NCBI GenBank assembly: GCA_001464795.1
Contig: LNEB01000015.1
Span: forward strand, 310,001 to 374,000
Reading direction: 5' to 3'
DNA from: Bdellovibrionales bacterium Ga0074139
GTDB taxonomy: Bacteria; Bdellovibrionota; Bdellovibrionia; Bdellovibrionales; Bdellovibrionaceae
DNA: 64,000 bases
Positions 44,648-53,608 of this stretch are shown piece by piece (position 1 is the stretch's first letter; each line of letters begins with the position of its first letter). Below the pieces are notes generated by a model, which did no database searches, was not told the origin of the DNA, and worked only from the letters and a program-made list of their open reading frames with translations. The position numbers and the translations under genes were made by a program.

Positions 44648-44893
44648 TTGGTTCAAGGTCTTAATACGGATTTTTATTTAAATGGTAAGCACTATCACCT
44701 TCAGACAGAAGATTGGGGGAGTGATAAACCCTACTTGGTCACTAGGCTTTATTGTCAGGGTGCGGTTTTAAAAACATTAAAAAGATCTTATAATGATATT
44801 TTCGGAACCGTTCACATTTCCTCTGATGTCGTTCAGGTGGCACTTAAACATCAACACGAGGGTTTTGCGAAAGAATTCATAGCAAAAAAATAA
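44648..44893 (+). CDS. Small conserved-looking cytosolic protein
   Basis: 81 residues from a TTG at 44648 that has AGGAG ten bases upstream; an earlier TTG at 44612 has no site. The sequence GLNTDFYLNGKHYHLQTEDWG followed by KPYLVTRLYCQG and LKRSYNDI recalls a small family I know from delta-proteobacteria and acidobacteria (YHVQTEDSG and ITHLF patterns). No function is known to me. It precedes ftsE with a 57-base gap. Confidence 0.6.
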   Translation: MVQGLNTDFYLNGKHYHLQTEDWGSDKPYLVTRLYCQGAVLKTLKRSYNDIFGTVHISSDVVQVALKHQHEGFAKEFIAKK

Positions 44894-44950
44894 GAAATCG
44901 CGACGAAAGTCTTCTACTTTCAATTCGCCATAGAACCTACAATTGTATTC

Positions 44951-45616
44951 ATGATTGAACTATCTCATGCCTATAAAACATTTCCAGGTCCCGTTCATGC
45001 TTTAAGAAATGTGGATCTATCCATTCAAAAAGGAGAGTTTGTTTTTTTAACGGGTCCCAGTGGTGCCGGTAAAACAACACTTTTTAAAATCTTATGCGGG
45101 TTTGATCAGGTGACCTCTGGCAAAGCTCATGTGGCTGGATTTGAATTGGAAAAGATTAGCTCATCAGATCGCCCCTTTTTTAGAAGAAGAATCGGTGTTG
45201 TATTTCAAGACTTCAAATTAATTTCAGATCAATCGGCCATTGAAAATGTGATGCTTCCCCTTATTATTCAAGGAGAGAAAAAAAAATCAGCCCTTGAAAA
45301 AGCAGAAAGTTTGCTAGTCAAAGTAGGACTTATTGATAAACGAAACCAATTGCCTGATGTCCTATCAGGAGGGGAACAGCAGCGAATTGCCATCGCCAGA
45401 GCTCTGATTCATCAACCTCCTATTATAATGGCCGATGAACCCACGGGAAATTTAGACTCTGAAAAAGCGGAAGAAATTATGAATCTTTTAGAGGAATGCA
45501 CAGACAAAGGAATGACAGTTTTTGTGATCACTCATGATTTAGAACTAGTTCGAAGACGAAAAAAAAGAATTATAGCCATTAAAAATGGAGAAATCGTAAA
45601 AGATGGACGCGCCTAA
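44951..45616 (+). CDS. ftsE: FtsE, cell-division ABC ATPase
   Basis: 221-residue ATPase with Walker A GPSGAGKTT, signature LSGGEQQR and Walker B PIIMADEPTGNLD. It partners with FtsX at the divisome to activate peptidoglycan amidases through EnvC. The gene runs 14 bases into ftsX, so the two are coupled. No Shine-Dalgarno sequence is evident before the ATG. Confidence 0.95.
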   Translation: MIELSHAYKTFPGPVHALRNVDLSIQKGEFVFLTGPSGAGKTTLFKILCGFDQVTSGKAHVAGFELEKISSSDRPFFRRRIGVVFQDFKLISDQSAIENVMLPLIIQGEKKKSALEKAESLLVKVGLIDKRNQLPDVLSGGEQQRIAIARALIHQPPIIMADEPTGNLDSEKAEEIMNLLEECTDKGMTVFVITHDLELVRRRKKRIIAIKNGEIVKDGRA

Positions 45617-46466
45617 AAAGTTGTTTTTATTTCTCATGACGACAACTGTTCTTTCAGTTTGTTTCGTATTCGTGCTTTCTTTATTTGTCATTTCAAAATC
45701 AATCCATCAGGTGACAAAAGAAGCAGAAAAAAATGTCAAACTCGAAATGTTTTTTAAAAGTGATCTGAATCAGGAAGAATCCAGCTGGGTGAATTCTTTG
45801 AAAAATAAATTTGAGATTCAAGATATTTACTTAGTATCTAAAGCTCAGGCTCAAAATATATTTGTTGATTTGATGAAATCCGAATGGGGTACCCTTGCCG
45901 AGGATAAAAACCTGCTTCAGAACCTTCCTTCGTCGGTCATTATCCAATTTCAAGATGATCTTAAAAATCTAAAAATTCAGCAATTGTCAGAGGCGATTGT
46001 CAGGGAGGCCCAGCAGTTTGAAAGTTTTGATGATCATATTTTTCAAAAGGATTGGGCTCAGTGGTTTGTTACCTATAAAGAGTTTTCAATCAAAGTCGTT
46101 TTATTTGCAGGTGGATTTATGGCTTTGTTAATTTTTCTGGTGATTTCAAATTTAAATAGATCACTCATTTTTCAGCATCTGAAAGAAATAGAAGTTTTGC
46201 ACCTTTTGGGTGCTACTCAATGGCAAATTACAAAACCTTTCCTACTTAAATCTTTAGCTCTGGGGGCACTTTCTTCAGTTGTGGCCTTCGGGTTGATGAC
46301 GGGTCTTGTCCGTGCCTTAGTTAATCATGCACAGGTCAACGGCTCTGTGATTTCCGTAGGACGAATTGCGGTGATGAATTTTCAGGAGTTTTCGATTTTT
46401 CTTATGTTCACTCTTTTTGTTAGTTTAGTCTCGGCCCATGTGTGTGTCAGGGACCAAATTCGATGA
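45603..46466 (+). CDS. ftsX: FtsX, cell-division ABC permease
   Basis: 287 residues with four hydrophobic segments: one N-terminal, then three in the last 130 residues, around a large extracytoplasmic loop (about residues 35-165). This is the FtsX topology. The loop contacts EnvC in E. coli. The ABC permease motif EVLHLLGATQWQITKPFLLK is visible after the second helix. It overlaps envC by four bases. Confidence 0.94.
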   Translation: MDAPKKLFLFLMTTTVLSVCFVFVLSLFVISKSIHQVTKEAEKNVKLEMFFKSDLNQEESSWVNSLKNKFEIQDIYLVSKAQAQNIFVDLMKSEWGTLAEDKNLLQNLPSSVIIQFQDDLKNLKIQQLSEAIVREAQQFESFDDHIFQKDWAQWFVTYKEFSIKVVLFAGGFMALLIFLVISNLNRSLIFQHLKEIEVLHLLGATQWQITKPFLLKSLALGALSSVVAFGLMTGLVRALVNHAQVNGSVISVGRIAVMNFQEFSIFLMFTLFVSLVSAHVCVRDQIR

Positions 46467-47440
46467 AATTGGGACTGGTTATAATTTTATTCGTAAGCCT
46501 TGCGTATTCTCAGCAAGAAGAAGTTCGCATAAAAATGGCAGAGCTATTTAAAATTAAAGAATCAATTAAAAGTCGTGTATTTGAAAGGTCCAGAAAAGAT
46601 CAAGAGATTCAAAGAATCGGCATCGAGATTTCTAAACAATCTGAAAAAATCCAGCAGCTTAAAGTTTCAACAGAGCAATTGACTTTGAATATGCAAAACC
46701 GAGCGATGACACTTTATAAAATAAAGAAAGCTTCTCCTGTCATTGGACTTTTTTCTATTGAAAAATCTCAAGACTTTCTTCGAAAAGCCTACTTTGCCCA
46801 GTATTTTCACAAACAAGATCAGGAATTATCGAAGCAATTAAACGGCTTAAGAACGCAGCTTAAGCAGCAGGATCTTCAATTTAAAAAAAGAATATCCTAT
46901 CTCTCTGGTTTGAAAAAAAAATCAGAGCAAGACTTTTTAACATTGAAGCAGCAGGAAAATCAGTACCGACAAATGATACAAAAAATTAAAGCTGAAAGCT
47001 TCGATCCCGTTGCTGATGCCTCTCAGTTTTCTAGCTTACGTGGAGAATTGCCGCTTCCAGTTCAAAGTTCCTTCAAAGCTGACTTTGGCCTCAAACGCCA
47101 AAGAAATTCCGACCTTAGTTTTCTAAACACAGGTGTCTATTTTGAAACCAAAGGTGGGGAAGCAGTCCTGAGTGCTTTTCAAGGTCAAGTGTCCTTTGTG
47201 GGAGTTCTACCGCACTGGGGTACTGTTTTAATCCTAGACCACGGGGATTCCTACTTCACAGTTTATGGAAACCTGACTGACCTGAGCGTTGGACTAGGTG
47301 ATCGCGTGATTCAGCAGCAAAAGTTAGCTCAGGTTACTAACAAGAAGTACGATAGTAAAAATGGATTCTACTTTGAGATTCGGCACTTCACTGAGCCACA
47401 AAATCCCAAAGAATGGTTTCGCCAAGGAGTTATTCAATGA
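46463..47440 (+). CDS. envC: EnvC-like LytM-domain amidase activator
   Basis: 325 residues. A signal peptide (MKLGLVIILFVSLAYS) precedes long coiled coils (about 20-185) and a C-terminal LytM/M23-like domain (about 225-320). The M23 zinc ligands are not in place: the HxxxD and HxH positions read NTGVYFE and VYGNL. Non-catalytic LytM domains are the hallmark of EnvC, which binds FtsX and switches on amidases at the septum. The start at 46463 overlaps the ftsX stop (ATGA); the frame's earlier start has no support. Confidence 0.88.
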   Translation: MKLGLVIILFVSLAYSQQEEVRIKMAELFKIKESIKSRVFERSRKDQEIQRIGIEISKQSEKIQQLKVSTEQLTLNMQNRAMTLYKIKKASPVIGLFSIEKSQDFLRKAYFAQYFHKQDQELSKQLNGLRTQLKQQDLQFKKRISYLSGLKKKSEQDFLTLKQQENQYRQMIQKIKAESFDPVADASQFSSLRGELPLPVQSSFKADFGLKRQRNSDLSFLNTGVYFETKGGEAVLSAFQGQVSFVGVLPHWGTVLILDHGDSYFTVYGNLTDLSVGLGDRVIQQQKLAQVTNKKYDSKNGFYFEIRHFTEPQNPKEWFRQGVIQ

Positions 47441-48771
47441 AAAAGCTTTTTAAGGTCTCGTTACTGATTGTTGTTTTGCTATCTTGTTTAGTATTTTTTC
47501 AAACTCCTTCATGGGCCCAAGAGCGGTACGCAAGTTTGCAAAACTTCACAAAGGTTTTAAATTTGATCCAGCAGTACTATGTAGAAGAAGTAAATACTGA
47601 AAAATTAATTTATGGTGCTATTAAGGGAATGCTAAAGGAACTTGATCCCCATACCACTTTTATGCCACCCGATATGTTTAAAGAATTTGAGAATGAAACC
47701 AGTGGCGAATTTGGTGGACTCGGAATTGAAATCTCTGTGCAAAATGGGATCCTAACGATCATTTCACCCATTGAAGACACACCTGCTTTCAAAGCAGGTA
47801 TTAAAGCCGGAGACATGGTTGTTGCGATTGATGATAAATCAACGAAGGGTTTAAGTTTAGCTGAAGCTTCACAGTATTTACGAGGTAAAAAGGGCACTCG
47901 AGTTGTTTTAAAAGTTGTTCGCCAAGGATCAGAGGATCCCATCAGTATCCCAATTGTCAGGGGAAATGTAAAAATTCGCTCTGTTAAATACACAAACTTA
48001 GAAGATGGTTTCGCATATGTTAAAGTAACAAGTTTTATTGAAAATACAGTTTCTGATATGGAAAAAATTATTAATGATCACATTTCTAAAAATAAAAAAG
48101 TAGAAGGTTTGCTCATTGATCTAAGAAAAAATCCAGGTGGCTTGTTGGATCAGGCCATCAAAATGAGTGATATGTTTTTGAAAGAGGGAGTCATTGTAAG
48201 CACTGTAGGCCGTAATCAAAAAGAAAAAGATCTTACAGTGGCTACAAAAAAAGGAAAATTCACAGGCTTTCCAATCATTATTTTAGTGGACCAATACTCG
48301 GCGAGTGCCAGTGAAATTGTTTCGGGCGCTTTACAAGATAACAAACGGGCATTAATTGTGGGTGAAAGGACCTTCGGAAAAGGCTCGGTGCAATCGATCG
48401 TAAAACTTCAAGATGGCAGTGGCTTGAAACTAACTGTGGCAAGATATTTTACTCCAAGTGGTGTCAGTATTCAGGCTGAAGGTATTACTCCTGACATTGA
48501 AATTGAAGAAGTCGACACAGAAGCATTTGCAAAATCAGTTATAAAAAACAAAGGCACCAGAGAAAAAGACATTCAGAATCACTTGAAAGGCGAGAAGGAA
48601 TTAAATGCAGAAAGTATGAAAACAGATGATGCACTTGCTTGGTGGAAAGATTATGGCTCTCAGGAAAAAAATCTTTCAGCAAAGCAAAAATTATTTCAGT
48701 CTGATTACCAAGCTTATCAAGCCTTTAACTACTTAAAAGCCTGGAAGACACTTCGCTCCATATCGTACTGA
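47437..48771 (+). CDS. ctpA: CtpA-family S41 carboxy-terminal processing protease
   Basis: 444 residues from the ATG at 47437 (AAGGAG upstream, ATGA overlap with envC). A signal peptide is followed by a PDZ domain (about 80-165) and the S41 protease core with catalytic Ser in QYSASASEIVSG and Lys in ERTFGKGSVQS. CtpA-type enzymes trim periplasmic and cell-wall hydrolase-related proteins. Its place at the end of the ftsEX-envC unit suggests it controls wall remodelling, for example by degrading hydrolases or activators. Confidence 0.94.
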   Translation: MKKLFKVSLLIVVLLSCLVFFQTPSWAQERYASLQNFTKVLNLIQQYYVEEVNTEKLIYGAIKGMLKELDPHTTFMPPDMFKEFENETSGEFGGLGIEISVQNGILTIISPIEDTPAFKAGIKAGDMVVAIDDKSTKGLSLAEASQYLRGKKGTRVVLKVVRQGSEDPISIPIVRGNVKIRSVKYTNLEDGFAYVKVTSFIENTVSDMEKIINDHISKNKKVEGLLIDLRKNPGGLLDQAIKMSDMFLKEGVIVSTVGRNQKEKDLTVATKKGKFTGFPIIILVDQYSASASEIVSGALQDNKRALIVGERTFGKGSVQSIVKLQDGSGLKLTVARYFTPSGVSIQAEGITPDIEIEEVDTEAFAKSVIKNKGTREKDIQNHLKGEKELNAESMKTDDALAWWKDYGSQEKNLSAKQKLFQSDYQAYQAFNYLKAWKTLRSISY

Positions 48772-48811
48772 GTCATTTGGCTTTCCCAGATTAGTGGTTT
48801 AGCCTTTTGTC

Positions 48812-49357
48812 ATGAGATTATTATTAACAGTGCTTTTACTTTATTCTCATTGGACACAAGCCTCTTTCTCAAGAGGCGCAAAGCATGAGTATGTAAATCT
48901 AAGCGGTCAGTTGATTATCCAATGTCCGCAAAAAACTGTTCAAACCTCTTGTAGTAATATTCACATGCAACCATGGCCCTATGATGTTTTTTTCGGCCCC
49001 CAGATTCCGTCAGCCACACAAATCGAACTTTTAGCTTCTGTTGACGACAGTTCAGAAATCCGTAGATCCGTTGTGGGATATGAAGGCCCCTTGGGTCGCT
49101 CTAAAGAAATCAATCTTGGAGTTTCCTCTTTGTTTCAAAGGCCGCTTCTTCGAGTGGGAACAAATAATATTTTAATTAAAATCAAAGATCGTAGAGATCA
49201 GGTTTTGTCTGAATCTAACCTTCAAACAATTGTCAGTCGGGGTCTTTCGCGAGTTTGTAAACTAAGACAAGTCACAAGTAATAATGAATCAGATTGTGAT
49301 TCACCGTACAGCTCATGCCAGCAGTATTTCATTGATCAGAAATACTGCCAGCCTTAA
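48812..49357 (+). CDS. Exported cysteine-containing protein of unknown function
   Basis: 181 residues with a signal peptide (MRLLLTVLLLYSHWTQA). The mature chain has about nine cysteines, several clustered at the C terminus (CDSPYSSCQQYFIDQKYCQ), which suggests disulfide bonding in the periplasm or outside. No known domain is recognised. It follows ctpA by 40 bases and may be read through from that unit. It converges with trigger factor, whose stop lies six bases away. Confidence 0.65.
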   Translation: MRLLLTVLLLYSHWTQASFSRGAKHEYVNLSGQLIIQCPQKTVQTSCSNIHMQPWPYDVFFGPQIPSATQIELLASVDDSSEIRRSVVGYEGPLGRSKEINLGVSSLFQRPLLRVGTNNILIKIKDRRDQVLSESNLQTIVSRGLSRVCKLRQVTSNNESDCDSPYSSCQQYFIDQKYCQP

Positions 49358-49363
49358 TCGATT

Positions 49364-50674
49364 TTAAGATTCTTTTTTTAATTTGGCTGATTCAACTTCA
49401 ACAACTTTTACTGTTTTCATCAAATGAGTAATCACTTTTTCCTCTGTTAAAGAGTAAGTGAGGCGGCTCATTTGTTCAGGTTTATTGTAAAAGTCTTGAA
49501 TCTTTTGAAGCTCAATTCCTGTCTGTGCAGCGTATTCATTGAATTTTTGGTCAACGTCTTCCTGAGTGCAAACCAATTCATGTTTTCTAGCGATGGCATC
49601 GATCAAAAAGCTAGATTGAATCATTTCTGTGGCCGAATTAGCAAAGTCAGAATCCCACTTAACAACATATTCAGCATAATCGGCGTCAGACATGCCTTGA
49701 TTCTTCATTCTTGTTTTGAAATCTTCGATTAATGCCTTTTTCTGTTCTTCCATCAGGCGTGGTGGCACTTCAATGGGATTTTCTTTTACTAGATTTTTGA
49801 TCAGGCGATTTTTAAAATCATCTTCAATTTTTTTGAGATCTGATTCAGACAAGTCTTTTTCAATGGTTTTCTTCAAACTTGCTAGATCCTGATCACCGCC
49901 GATGGATTTAATAAATTCATCAGTCAATTCTGGAAGTTCTTTTTTCTTCAAAGACTTCAAAGTGACTAAAAATTCCACGGGCTGACCTTCAAGTTCAGCT
50001 GCGTGGTAAGGTGTCGGGAACTGAAGTTTGATTGTTTTTTGTGCTCCGACTTTCATTCCAACGATACCATCTTCAAAACCATCAATAAATTGTTTAGATC
50101 CCAATTCCAAATTATGGTCTGTACCTTGTCCGCCGTCTAATTTCTTACCATTGACGGAACCATCGAAATCAATAACGGCCACATCACCCATTTGTGCTGG
50201 GCGATCTTCCAAAACAGGAACTGTGGAAGATTTTGAAGAGCGCAGGTTATTTAAAACCTCATCGACTCTTTTGGGATCGAAACTGTATTTTTCTTTTTCA
50301 ACAGTTAGACCTTCATAGTTCTTAAGTGTGATTTCAGGTCGAACGTCAAATTGAGCAGAGAACTTGAAGTCAGCTCCGTCGATGGGGTCTTGAAATTCAA
50401 ATTCAGGGTTTCCGATGGGGTCCAATTTGTGAGCACCCAATGCTTGGGCATAGTGAGTTTGGATAAGGTCTTGAACCACATCCATGCGAACGCGTTCGGT
50501 GTAAAGTGATTTGACCGTGGCCAAAGGCACCTTGCCTTTACGAAAACCCTTTAACTGCACATTTTTTTGAATGTCGTTAAAGTATTTTTGAAACGTTGTT
50601 TGTACAACGGCAGCGGGAATCTCGATATTCAAACGACGCTGGAGGCTAGAAAGGTTTTCAACGCTCGATTTCAT
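49364..50674 (-). CDS. tig: Trigger factor
   Basis: Ribosome-bound chaperone and peptidyl-prolyl isomerase. The ATG at 50674 has AGGAG upstream; the longer reading to 50755 begins with residues unlike the family. The ribosome-binding signature GFRKGKVPL is in the N-terminal domain. The PPIase domain (about 155-245) starts with DRPAQMGDVAVIDFDGSVNG. Length 436 equals the family. It is not next to clpP here, being separated by eight genes, although tig-clpP-clpX is a common order. Confidence 0.95.
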   Translation of the reverse strand: MKSSVENLSSLQRRLNIEIPAAVVQTTFQKYFNDIQKNVQLKGFRKGKVPLATVKSLYTERVRMDVVQDLIQTHYAQALGAHKLDPIGNPEFEFQDPIDGADFKFSAQFDVRPEITLKNYEGLTVEKEKYSFDPKRVDEVLNNLRSSKSSTVPVLEDRPAQMGDVAVIDFDGSVNGKKLDGGQGTDHNLELGSKQFIDGFEDGIVGMKVGAQKTIKLQFPTPYHAAELEGQPVEFLVTLKSLKKKELPELTDEFIKSIGGDQDLASLKKTIEKDLSESDLKKIEDDFKNRLIKNLVKENPIEVPPRLMEEQKKALIEDFKTRMKNQGMSDADYAEYVVKWDSDFANSATEMIQSSFLIDAIARKHELVCTQEDVDQKFNEYAAQTGIELQKIQDFYNKPEQMSRLTYSLTEEKVITHLMKTVKVVEVESAKLKKES

Positions 50675-50760
50675 GGTAGCTCCTGACATAAACTCTAAAG
50701 GAATTGAATGTTTAAAATGCTGTGGGATACTAGGTTTACACCTACAAAAAGGCAAGAAAT

Positions 50761-51630
50761 TTGACTACTGAAAAAACGGGCTCCTTGAAAGAAATACACT
50801 TTGTGACCGGTAAAGGTGGAGTCGGAAAATCCACAGCGGCTTTATTGTTAGCTCTCAAATTTGCTAATTCTGGAAAAAAAACTTTATTAGCTGAAATAGG
50901 GGATCGTAGTTTTTTTAGCCATTTCCTTACAAAGCCCATTCATTACCAGCCCCTAGAGGTTTCCTCGAACCTTGAAATCGCTCACTGGTCCGCTGAAGAG
51001 TGTTTAAAAAGTTATGCCTTATCACTGCTGAAGGTAGAGGCCCTGTACCGACTGTTTTTTGAAAACCCAGTGACAAGAAGTTTGATTCAAGTGGCACCGT
51101 CCTTGGCAGAACTTGCTGTAACCGGTCAAATTACAAGCTCTCCTCGCAATCATGGCCCCCACGGACAACATGAAATTTTGGTCATCGACGCCTATGCTTC
51201 AGGGCATTTTTTGAACCTCATCTGTGCACCCGAGGCCATGGGTGAAACCATCCAGTTGGGTCCCATGGGGCAGCAATCAAGAGAAATTCACAAAGTCTTT
51301 CAAAGCTCTGGAATATGCCGTCTTCATATCGTTAGCACACCTGAGGAATTACCGATATCTGAAGCCCTCGAGCTTTACGCTGATATCAAGAAAACTTTTG
51401 ATTGGCCAACGGAATTTATTCTTAATCGGTATCTGAATACGAATTTGGATTTTAATAAAATAAAAGAATCCAGCCTGATGCAAAAAGCCATTCGAGATAA
51501 GTTAATGGCTCAATCACAATCATTGAAAACACTGAACCAATCAGGTTTATCCACTCGCACAATTCCTCTTATTTCCTCTTTAAAAAGCATGAGTGATTTA
51601 AAGCAACTTCAGTTTGGTGAATTAAAATGA
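50761..51630 (+). CDS. ArsA/Get3-like ATPase, first of a pair
   Basis: 289-residue SIMIBI ATPase. Walker A KGGVGKST is at residues 18-25, with the signature lysine of the deviant P-loop. The middle carries VIDAYASGHFLNLICAP, equivalent to the family's DAPATGH switch. The C-terminal half has the TPEELPISEALEL pattern of bacterial ArsA homologues that occur in adjacent pairs. It starts with a TTG at 50761. A second paralogue follows with a four-base overlap. Arsenite export is unlikely, as no arsB/arsC/arsR is nearby. Confidence 0.82.
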   Translation: MTTEKTGSLKEIHFVTGKGGVGKSTAALLLALKFANSGKKTLLAEIGDRSFFSHFLTKPIHYQPLEVSSNLEIAHWSAEECLKSYALSLLKVEALYRLFFENPVTRSLIQVAPSLAELAVTGQITSSPRNHGPHGQHEILVIDAYASGHFLNLICAPEAMGETIQLGPMGQQSREIHKVFQSSGICRLHIVSTPEELPISEALELYADIKKTFDWPTEFILNRYLNTNLDFNKIKESSLMQKAIRDKLMAQSQSLKTLNQSGLSTRTIPLISSLKSMSDLKQLQFGELK

Positions 51631-52685
51631 AAAAGCCAACTCGCGTTTTCATACAAATGGGTCCCGGAGGAGTTGGGAAAACAACAGTGTCGGCTGCCTA
51701 TGGATTGCATTGGGCCATGCAAGGAAAAAAAGTTTTAGTCATGACGATTGATCCTGCAAGAAGACTGGCTCAAGCCTTAGGAATAGCGAACAACAATGGT
51801 ACTGTCAAAGTTCCCATAGGAAACATCAAAGGAGAACTTTACGCCACACTTCTGGATCACAGTGCTATTTTTGATTCCTTTATTTTGAAAATGTCGAACT
51901 CGCAAAATCAGCTAGCCGAAAAGCTTTTTAAAAATAAGCTTTATCAATCTTTAAAAAACAAGCTTCAAGGGTCTCAAGATTTTACGGCCTTAGTTGAACT
52001 TTATAATCAAGCCTCTTCGGGTGATTACGACATTGTCATTTTAGATACACCCCCTGCTCAACATGCTTGGCAGTTCTTAGAGTCCCCCGAAAAATTATCC
52101 AATCTATTCCGCGAAAAAGTGATGCGGTGGTTTCAATGGATGGGTGATCCAAAAGGATCAGTGGGACTTTGGAACAAAATTATGATCACCGGTACGCAAA
52201 AAGTAATGCAAGCTTTGCAAATATTAACTGGCCAAGAATTTATGAATCAGATTTCTGATTTTTTCAAAGCCATTCAATCTTTTCAGGTCCAACTGCGTGA
52301 TAAAATTGAAAATGCACAAAAACTTTTAAAAAGTGCACAAACAGAATTCACCTTGGTGACGACTCAAGATGAGCTAAAAATTCGTGAAACCATTGAATAC
52401 GCCAAAGAAATCGACAGTAAGGGTTATCACTTAAAAAGAATTATTCTGAACAGGGCGTGGCCAGAAAATAACTTAGATGATATTTCGTATTTATCAACGG
52501 TAGATCAAGCGGAAATTAAAAAAGTATTTACATTGCTTTCAGAGTCTCAAAAAATAAATAAGGCTCTGATGAATAATTGGCCCAAGGATGTTCAAATTTT
52601 AAAAATCTATGATACTTTAAAAAGTTCTCATGATCTTCAACGATTACAAGAGATGGCTCAAGATATTCAGGAGTCTGTAAAATGA
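51627..52685 (+). CDS. ArsA/Get3-like ATPase, second of a pair
   Basis: 352 residues, same superfamily. The P-loop reads GPGGVGKTT (residues 12-20): the intradimer signature lysine is replaced by proline. TIDPARRLAQALG follows (about 40-53), then IVILDTPPAQHAW as the switch II region. Pairing of a lysine-bearing and a lysine-lacking subunit suggests a heteromer in which only one protomer supplies that lysine; this is inference. It overlaps the next gene, a lipoprotein, by four bases. Confidence 0.82.
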   Translation: MKKPTRVFIQMGPGGVGKTTVSAAYGLHWAMQGKKVLVMTIDPARRLAQALGIANNNGTVKVPIGNIKGELYATLLDHSAIFDSFILKMSNSQNQLAEKLFKNKLYQSLKNKLQGSQDFTALVELYNQASSGDYDIVILDTPPAQHAWQFLESPEKLSNLFREKVMRWFQWMGDPKGSVGLWNKIMITGTQKVMQALQILTGQEFMNQISDFFKAIQSFQVQLRDKIENAQKLLKSAQTEFTLVTTQDELKIRETIEYAKEIDSKGYHLKRIILNRAWPENNLDDISYLSTVDQAEIKKVFTLLSESQKINKALMNNWPKDVQILKIYDTLKSSHDLQRLQEMAQDIQESVK

Positions 52686-53608
52686 AAATGATAATTTGGT
52701 TGTTTCCTCTATTGGTTTCTTGTCAGCACTTCAGTCAACAAATGAATGGTCAAAGTTATTTTGAAAATACTTGGCAAGCGGCCCAAGAACAACAAAGACA
52801 ACAAAATACCGAAGCATCAGAAGGTTTATTTAAAGAGATCTATTTGCTTGGGATTGACTCTTCGCCTCAGTACTCTACGTTGTCTTTATTTGAACTTGCA
52901 CAGATCAACGAAAGCAAAGGAAACTGGGAACTGGCTCTTTCACAATTAAAAGAATGCGAAACAAAAAAATCTTTTTTACCTTCAGTGAAGGCTGACCTTG
53001 AGCTTCCATCGCGAATAGCCGGAGCTTATGCAGCACTTGGTGAAGTGGAACTTTCTAATATTTATTCAAAAAAAGCGGAACAAGCTTTGCAAGTTTACTC
53101 ATCGCAGTTAAGACCAGACCTTCGAGCTGATTGGTGGGCAGAAACTTATTTTCGTATGGGCTCCATTCCCATTCAGGGAATGACAGAGCAAAATTGGTTG
53201 GCATACGCAAAAAGATTTGAAAGCTCACTGACGCATCTTATCCGTTCGATGGAATATTCAGATCCTAATTGGTCTTTAAAAAGTTTACTGCAAGCTGAAG
53301 ATTTTTTTAAAAAATCTTTAGAGTTTTCCAGTCTTGATCAAGAATTAAGTGAAGACAATTGGTGGATAAAACAACAATCCATTCGTGAAAAACTAGATAC
53401 TATGATTTTTTTAATTCAAAAAGTTAAAATCTGGAAGTTTAATCAAAATCAGCCATCACAATGGATTTCTCAATTCTATAAAAAAATTGATATTATCGAA
53501 TCTGAAGTTTTAAAAAGACGATCAAAATTTCAAGATACAGCTCCATTAACTCCAGAAAATTTAAGAAGAAAAAAAATTAAGCGTGAAGATCTAGAGGTTC
53601 TTTTATGA
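52682..53608 (+). CDS. Helical-repeat lipoprotein in the ArsA-pair operon
   Basis: 308 residues. A lipoprotein signal peptide with a standard lipobox (WLFPLLVSC, Cys15) is followed by a helix-rich body with tandem TPR-like helices (for example LSLFELAQINESKGNWELAL and GAYAALGEVELSNIYSKKAE). It was probably lipidated after Sec export. The four-base overlaps on both sides place it in a single transcript with the two ATPases and gshA. Function unknown. Confidence 0.72.
   Translation: MKMIIWLFPLLVSCQHFSQQMNGQSYFENTWQAAQEQQRQQNTEASEGLFKEIYLLGIDSSPQYSTLSLFELAQINESKGNWELALSQLKECETKKSFLPSVKADLELPSRIAGAYAALGEVELSNIYSKKAEQALQVYSSQLRPDLRADWWAETYFRMGSIPIQGMTEQNWLAYAKRFESSLTHLIRSMEYSDPNWSLKSLLQAEDFFKKSLEFSSLDQELSEDNWWIKQQSIREKLDTMIFLIQKVKIWKFNQNQPSQWISQFYKKIDIIESEVLKRRSKFQDTAPLTPENLRRKKIKREDLEVLL

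Noticed and set aside
50761-52685. Arsenite efflux (arsA) locus
   Set aside because: No arsB, arsC, arsD or arsR is near; paired ArsA homologues with this layout occur in many bacteria without arsenic genes.
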